From Cyanobacteria bacterium UBA2566 (GTDB taxonomy: Bacteria > Cyanobacteriota > Cyanobacteriia > Cyanobacteriales > Desertifilaceae), in assembly GCA_002340255.1 (NCBI GenBank), contig DDLS01000054.1, positions 1 to 10,436 on the forward strand: DNA of 10,436 nt. The letters run 5' to 3'. The translations under genes and the position numbers were made by a program. A model generated the notes under the pieces. It did no database searches. It was not told the origin of the DNA and was given only the letters and a program-made list of their open reading frames with translations. Of this stretch, positions 6,072 to 10,436 are shown in pieces. The first letter of the stretch is position 1. Each line of letters begins with the position of its first letter.

Positions 6072-6113
6072 GATCGCTAGAGGTAATTCTTCCCCAAGAT
6101 ATTTTTAATTGAT

Positions 6114-8723
6114 ATGAGTTATTTGCCTACCGCTTCGGAAGACTTGAATATTCCTAATGCTGATTATCAACAATTGGATATCAAGAAACTCACGCCTATG
6201 CTTCAGCATTATGTGCAGGTGAAAGAACAATATCCCCACGCCTTATTGCTCTACCGAGTGGGTGATTTTTTTGAATGCTTTTTTCAAGATGCAGTTACTC
6301 TTTCTGTGCAGTTAGAATTAGCGCTCACGAGTCGAGATGGAGGGAAAGAAATTGGCAGAGTGCCGATGACTGGGGTTCCCCATCATGCACTGGATCGCTA
6401 TTGCCCTCAATTGGTAGAAAAAGGCTACCCGGTAGTGATCTGCGATCAAACGGAAGATGCGGCAGTTGCAGCAGCCGAAAAACGGATGGTGACTAGGGAA
6501 ATCACCAAAATTCTTACTCCTGGAACCCTTACAGATGAGTCGATGTTAAGCGCTCGTCAAAATAACTTTTTAGCAGCAGTAGTGCTAGTTAAAGATCATT
6601 GGGGATTAGCCTATGCGGATATTTCTACAGGTGAATTTTTCACCACTCAAGCGAGTCGTTTAGAGCATTTAAATCAGGAATTAATGCGGTTACAACCTTC
6701 GGAGATCCTAATGCCGACGGATGCACCGGATCTGGGTAAAATGTTACGCCCAGGGGAAAAGTCTGAGGAACTTCCGGAAGGATTACCAGACTGTTTTTGC
6801 TATTCCTGGCGATCGCAAGTCGTATTTAGTTTACAAGATGCAACTGAGCGCCTGCTGAGTAAGTTTAAGGTCAGATCTTTGGAAGGCATGGGATGCGATC
6901 GGATTCCGTTAGGGGTTCGCGCTGCAGGTGGACTGCTCGAATATGTGGAGGAAACCCAAAAACAAAATGCTGTAACCCTGCAATTATTGCGGAGTTATTC
7001 GACCCAGGATTTCCTCATTTTAGACCATCAAAGTCGCCGTAATTTAGAAATTACGGAAACTGTCCGCGATCGCACGTTTAATGGCTCCTTACTCTATGCG
7101 ATCGATCGCACGTTAACAGCTATGGGAGGGCGTGCCCTACGTCGGTGGATCTTGCAACCGTTATTGAAGCTAAAAGGCATTGAAGCACGACAAGATACCA
7201 TTGAAGAATTAGTAAAAGATACGGAATTAAGGGATTTAATTCGTCAAGTTTTACGCCAGATTGCCGATCTAGAACGGCTCACCGGGAAAGCGGGATCGGG
7301 AAGTGCGAATGCGAAGGATCTAGTCTCTTTAGCTGAATCTTTAGCCCAGTTACCTACGTTAGCCCAGTTAGCTAGTAAGGGGCGATCGCCGTTTCTGAGA
7401 GCGCTGCAAACTGTACCGCCAGAACTCGAACAATTAGCTCATACGATCAAAGCCTATTTAGTAGAAAATCCACCTCAGCAGTTAAAGGAAGGAGGTTTGA
7501 TTCAAGCAGGAGTGAATACTGACTTAGATAGGATGAGATTGGATGCAAAAGAAGATCAAGAATGGTTAGCTTCTTTAGAAACTCGCGAACGGGAAAGAAC
7601 AGGTATTTCTAATCTAAAAGTGGGATATAATAAAACCTTTGGATATTATATTAGTATTTCTCGATCTAAAGCCGATCGGGTTCCAGAAGGCTATACTCGC
7701 AAACAAACTTTAGTTAATGAAGAACGCTATATTACTGAAGAATTGAAAGAGCGAGAAGCCCGAATCCTGACTGCGCGAGAAGATTTAAACCAATTAGAAT
7801 ATGAACTATTTGTGCAATTGCGAACCGAAGTGGGGGATCAAACAGAGTTAATTCGCACGGTTTCTCGTGCCGTTGCTGCTATTGATGGGTTATGTGGATT
7901 AGCAGAAGTTGCAGTTGTTGAAGGGTACTGTCGTCCCACCTTAACTGAAGGACGAGAAATACTGATTCGGGAGGGACGACATCCAGTAGTTGAGCAAACT
8001 TTAGGACGGGCATTTTTTGTCCCTAATTGCACAAGTTTAGCTAAAAATGATCAAAAAAAGTCTACGGATCTAGTCATTTTAACGGGGCCAAATGCCAGTG
8101 GTAAAAGCTGTTATCTCCGGCAAGTCGGCTTAATTCAACTGATGGCGCAAATTGGCAGTTTTGTACCAGCAACATCCGCTACATTAGGGATTTGCGATCG
8201 TATCTTTACCCGTGTTGGTGCAGTCGATGATTTAGCTACCGGTCAATCTACGTTTATGGTAGAAATGAATGAAACTGCTAATATTCTCAATCATGGCACA
8301 TCTCGCTCCTTAGTCTTATTAGATGAAATTGGTCGCGGAACTGCCACCTTTGACGGTTTATCGATTGCTTGGGCAGTAGCCGAATATTTAGCAACAGAAA
8401 TCAGAGCAAGGACAATTTTTGCCACCCATTACCATGAACTGAATGAATTAGCATCCATCTTAGACAATGTAGCCAATTACCAAGTCACCGTCAAAGAAAT
8501 GCCGGATAAAATCATCTTTTTGCACCAAGTTCAACCGGGTGGTGCAGATAAATCCTATGGCATTGAAGCTGGAAGATTAGCAGGTTTACCCAAGGTGGTG
8601 ATTGAACGAGCTAAACAAGTGATGACTCAAATTGAACAACATAGTAAAATTGCCGTTGGCTTGCGCCAAGGCATTCCTACATCAGAAAAAGATGGAGAAG
8701 AGGGGGAGGAGAGGGTGGAATAA
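6114..8723 (+). CDS. mutS: DNA mismatch repair protein MutS
   Basis: 869-residue MutS, which recognises mispaired or looped bases and starts mismatch repair with its ATPase. The mismatch-reading motif is intact: Phe52-Phe53-Glu54 in RVGDFFECFFQDA. Connector and lever domains follow in the middle (about 135-560, including the clamp-region GYNKTFGYYISI). The C-terminal ABC-type ATPase has Walker A GPNASGKS (658-665), the Walker B/signature region LLDEIGRGTATFDG (Asp737-Glu738) and FATHYHEL. It is MutS1, not the Smr-containing MutS2. The extra N-terminal stretch before LTPMLQHYVQVKEQYP is normal in cyanobacteria. ATG 6114 is the first possible start after an in-frame stop at 6084; there is no Shine-Dalgarno, so translation may be weak or dependent on the leader structure. 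No mutL or other repair gene is adjacent. Convergent with psbC. Confidence 0.96.
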   Translation: MSYLPTASEDLNIPNADYQQLDIKKLTPMLQHYVQVKEQYPHALLLYRVGDFFECFFQDAVTLSVQLELALTSRDGGKEIGRVPMTGVPHHALDRYCPQLVEKGYPVVICDQTEDAAVAAAEKRMVTREITKILTPGTLTDESMLSARQNNFLAAVVLVKDHWGLAYADISTGEFFTTQASRLEHLNQELMRLQPSEILMPTDAPDLGKMLRPGEKSEELPEGLPDCFCYSWRSQVVFSLQDATERLLSKFKVRSLEGMGCDRIPLGVRAAGGLLEYVEETQKQNAVTLQLLRSYSTQDFLILDHQSRRNLEITETVRDRTFNGSLLYAIDRTLTAMGGRALRRWILQPLLKLKGIEARQDTIEELVKDTELRDLIRQVLRQIADLERLTGKAGSGSANAKDLVSLAESLAQLPTLAQLASKGRSPFLRALQTVPPELEQLAHTIKAYLVENPPQQLKEGGLIQAGVNTDLDRMRLDAKEDQEWLASLETRERERTGISNLKVGYNKTFGYYISISRSKADRVPEGYTRKQTLVNEERYITEELKEREARILTAREDLNQLEYELFVQLRTEVGDQTELIRTVSRAVAAIDGLCGLAEVAVVEGYCRPTLTEGREILIREGRHPVVEQTLGRAFFVPNCTSLAKNDQKKSTDLVILTGPNASGKSCYLRQVGLIQLMAQIGSFVPATSATLGICDRIFTRVGAVDDLATGQSTFMVEMNETANILNHGTSRSLVLLDEIGRGTATFDGLSIAWAVAEYLATEIRARTIFATHYHELNELASILDNVANYQVTVKEMPDKIIFLHQVQPGGADKSYGIEAGRLAGLPKVVIERAKQVMTQIEQHSKIAVGLRQGIPTSEKDGEEGEERVE

Positions 8724-8826
8724 ACCTATACCTTAATTCATTACAGCCCTTTGGGATTACCTCGTAATATGGACTTTATATCACAACACTACGAATCCAT
8801 ACATTTTCGATCTTGGCGAAGCGATT

Positions 8827-8856
8827 AAAAAAGAGAGATGGATTAATCCATCTCTC
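8827..8856 (-). terminator. Rho-independent terminator of psbC
   Basis: A perfect 24-bp palindrome (8833-8856, 12-bp arms beginning GAGAGATGG) followed, read on the minus strand, by six T residues (A-run 8827-8832 on the plus strand). It lies 60 bp after the psbC stop. On the plus strand it has only a weak T-run (CTTATC), so it may act partly for mutS as well. The rest of 8724-8916 holds no gene. Confidence 0.88.
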
Positions 8857-8871
8857 CTTATCAGCTCCCAG

Positions 8872-8887
8872 AAGCTTAGTTAAGCTT
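8872..8887. repeat. Small inverted repeat downstream of psbC
   Basis: AAGCTTA (8872-8878) and TAAGCTT (8881-8887) are complementary around a GT centre. It lies between the psbC stop and its terminator. Possibly a minor mRNA 3' hairpin; no further evidence. Confidence 0.4.
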
Positions 8888-8916
8888 TGGAATATAGGGT
8901 TTTGAGAACCTAAAAA

Positions 8917-10302
8917 TTAATCCAGGTCACCCATAGACAGAACTGGCTCATTTTCGCGGTCAATTCCTTTTTCAAAGCCAGCCGCAGCAGCACGAGCGCG
9001 ACCTGCGTGCCAGAGGTGACCAATAAATAGGAAGAAGGCAAAAATGAAGTGAGAACCAGCCAACCAAGCACGGGGGTTAACATAGTTAAACCCATTAGGC
9101 TCAGTAATAATTCCACCTACGGAGTTGATAGAACCGTTAGGTGCGTGAGTCATGTACTCAGCAGCACGACGCAGTTGCCAAGGTTGGATGTCATTTTTCA
9201 GTTTGTTGAGATCCAAACCATTGGGGCCACGAAGAGGCTCTAACCAGGGGCCTTGGAAGTCCCAGAAGCGCATGGTTTCACCACCAAAGATGATTTCACC
9301 AGTGGGAGAGCGCATCAGGTATTTACCTAGACCAGTGGGGCCTTGTGCAGAACCGATGTTAGCTCCTAACTTTTGGTCACGAGCTAAGAATACAAAGGAC
9401 TGAGCTTGGGAAGCTTCAGCATTGGTGGGGCCGTAGAATTCGCTGGGATAGGCTGTATTGTTAAACCAAACATAGGCAGCAGCCACAAAGCCCATCAGAG
9501 AAAGAGCAGCTAAACTGTAGGACAGATAAGCTTCACCCGACCAGATGAAGGCGCGACGGGCCCAACCAAAAGGCTTGGTGAGAATATGCCAAATGCCACC
9601 GGAGATACAAATCAAACCAATCCAGATATGGCCACCGATGATATCTTCCATATTATTCACCCCAATGATCCAGCCTTCTCCACCAAAGGGAGCATCGACG
9701 AGATAGCCGAAGATCACAGCCGGGTTGAGGGTAGGGTTACTAATGATACGAACTGCACCACCACCAGGGGCCCAGCTATCATAAACACCACCGAAGAACA
9801 TGGCTTTGAAGACCAACAATAAGGCTCCTATTCCTAAGAGGATCAAGTGGTAGCCAATGATATTGGTCATTTGATTCTTATCTCTCCACTCGTAACCGAA
9901 GAAAGAAGAGTAGTCTTCTAAGGTTTCGGGGCCACGAACGGCATGATAAATTCCACCTAGTCCTAAGACGGCAGAAGAGATCAGGTGGAGAACACCAACT
10001 ACAAAGTAGGGGAAGGTGTCTACAATTTCCCCACCAGGGCCAACACCCCAGCCGAGGGTAGCGAGGTGAGGGAGAAGGATAGCACCTTGTTCATACAAGG
10101 GTTTTTCAGGGATGAAGTGAGCTACTTCAAACAGGGTCATTGCGCCAGTCCAGAAGACAATGAGACCGGCGTGGGCAACATGAGCGCCCAGCAGTTTACC
10201 GGATAGGTTAATTAAACGGGCGTTACCAGCCCACCAAGCAAAACCGGTGGATTCTTGGTCACGACCGCCCATTACCATTGAAGGATTGAAAGTGCTTTGC
10301 AC
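8917..10302 (-). CDS. psbC: Photosystem II CP43 chlorophyll-binding protein
   Basis: 461-residue CP43, the inner antenna protein of photosystem II in the thylakoid. It has the six-helix core with chlorophyll-binding His residues and the large lumenal loop that separates CP43 from IsiA/Pcb proteins. In that loop GGETMRFWD carries Glu342 and Arg345, equivalent to Glu354 (Mn4CaO5 ligand) and Arg357 of the 473-residue numbering. The end RAAAAGFEKGIDRENEPVLSM...LD is canonical. I chose GTG 10302: it gives VQSTFNP, aligning with the known VETLFN start, and AAGAGG lies 10 nt upstream; an in-frame TAG 12 codons upstream and the absence of another start in between exclude a longer form. Unusually it lies 112 nt after the psbD stop instead of overlapping psbD. 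Terminator at 8827-8856. Confidence 0.97.
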   Translation of the reverse strand: MQSTFNPSMVMGGRDQESTGFAWWAGNARLINLSGKLLGAHVAHAGLIVFWTGAMTLFEVAHFIPEKPLYEQGAILLPHLATLGWGVGPGGEIVDTFPYFVVGVLHLISSAVLGLGGIYHAVRGPETLEDYSSFFGYEWRDKNQMTNIIGYHLILLGIGALLLVFKAMFFGGVYDSWAPGGGAVRIISNPTLNPAVIFGYLVDAPFGGEGWIIGVNNMEDIIGGHIWIGLICISGGIWHILTKPFGWARRAFIWSGEAYLSYSLAALSLMGFVAAAYVWFNNTAYPSEFYGPTNAEASQAQSFVFLARDQKLGANIGSAQGPTGLGKYLMRSPTGEIIFGGETMRFWDFQGPWLEPLRGPNGLDLNKLKNDIQPWQLRRAAEYMTHAPNGSINSVGGIITEPNGFNYVNPRAWLAGSHFIFAFFLFIGHLWHAGRARAAAAGFEKGIDRENEPVLSMGDLD

Positions 10303-10312
10303 GCTAGTCGAA

Positions 10313-10318
10313 CCTCTT
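10313..10318 (-). promoter_or_regulatory. Shine-Dalgarno of psbC outside psbD
   Basis: AAGAGG on the minus strand, 10 nt before the GTG start at 10302. In the standard overlapping arrangement the psbC Shine-Dalgarno is part of the psbD codons for Glu-Glu-Val; here the same motif stands in the intergenic spacer, within a 9-base match (AAGAGGTTC, 10310-10318) to the psbD 3' end. Confidence 0.75.
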
Positions 10319-10374
10319 GTTCTACTCTCTACGATCTAGGTCAAAAAAGGTGAATTGATTCAAGGGATGTGAGC

Positions 10375-10399
10375 CATTATCCCTGATTTGGGGATAATG
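10375..10399 (-). other. Hairpin in the psbD-psbC spacer
   Basis: CATTATCCC and GGGATAATG form a perfect 9-bp stem with a 7-nt loop, starting 16 nt after the psbD stop. No T-run follows directly on the minus strand (the only one, six T at 10343-10348, is 26 nt further on). It may mark an RNA processing or stability point between psbD and psbC, or act as a partial terminator that lowers psbC relative to psbD. Confidence 0.6.
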
Positions 10400-10414
10400 A
10401 CAACAGGTTTGTTT

Positions 10415-10436
10415 TTACAGAGCATTACCGCGAGGA
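10415..10436 (-). CDS. psbD: Photosystem II D2 protein, 3' end of the operon copy (partial)
   Basis: The last six codons and stop of a second psbD on the minus strand: PRGNAL then TAA (stop at 10415-10417). The gene continues beyond the right edge. All 22 visible nucleotides are identical to the end of the psbD at 1038-1059, and the match ends at the stop codon. Its position upstream of psbC on the same strand marks it as the psbD of the psbD-psbC operon. It is only 22 nt long, but the position and exact match make the call firm. Confidence 0.88.

Noticed and set aside
9586..10206. Plus-strand open frames opposite psbC
   Set aside because: They are antisense shadows of the conserved psbC frame with no start signals.
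8917..10302. IsiA or Pcb antenna protein instead of CP43
   Set aside because: The large lumenal loop with GGETMRFWD and the position behind psbD identify CP43.
1..10436. CRISPR array, defence system or biosynthetic cluster
   Set aside because: No regularly spaced repeats, cas genes, toxin-antitoxin pairs or biosynthetic enzymes were seen; all long genes are photosystem, porin, pterin or mismatch-repair genes.

Overview
The window is cyanobacterial chromosomal DNA. It carries core photosystem II genes (psbD for D2, psbC for CP43), two SLH-domain outer-membrane porins of the cyanobacterial iron-uptake porin family, a MutS of cyanobacterial type, at least nine copies of the HIP1 octamer GCGATCGC, and heptamer tandem repeats (CCCCACT, TAGGCAA) of the kind common in filamentous cyanobacteria. 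Moderate G+C and these repeats suggest a non-marine-picoplankton lineage; I cannot name the genus.

Layout: (1) 1-1059, a complete psbD on the plus strand, closed by a strong terminator at 1089-1122 and so probably the monocistronic psbD2 (psbDII) copy. (2) 1123-1567, a gene-poor but highly structured stretch: a C-rich heptamer repeat, several small hairpins, a 23-codon ORF behind a near-perfect Shine-Dalgarno, a long-range 10-bp stem enclosing nested stems (candidate structured RNA), and an 11-bp inverted repeat just before the next gene. (3) 1568-1846, a pterin-4a-carbinolamine dehydratase-like protein. (4) 1904-3754 and 4021-5712, two tandem paralogous porins with the same ribosome-binding leader, near-identical SLH/coiled-coil N-termini and diverged barrels, ended by a terminator at 5742-5770. 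(5) 5771-6113, a leader region with a possible promoter, a heptamer repeat and a 119-bp MITE-like inverted-repeat element running up to mutS. (6) 6114-8723, mutS. (7) 8724-8916, a convergent intergenic region with the psbC terminator. (8) 8917-10302, psbC on the minus strand. (9) 10303-10414, an unusual psbD-psbC spacer, and 10415-10436, the last codons of a second psbD on the minus strand.

D2 and CP43 work together in photosystem II in the thylakoid membrane. The right end is a psbD-psbC operon reading leftward; the left end is a second psbD reading rightward, so the two psbD copies face each other as inverted repeats about 9.4 kb apart with psbC between them. The porins serve outer-membrane solute (probably iron) entry; MutS and the dehydratase are housekeeping genes with no evident link to the photosystem genes.

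The most notable point is that psbC here does not overlap the psbD 3' end, as it does in the textbook cyanobacterial and chloroplast arrangement. It starts at its own GTG 112 nt downstream, with its own Shine-Dalgarno. The usual in-psbD GTG start has become GCG. The second point of interest is the unexplained structured RNA/small ORF region at about 1284-1535.
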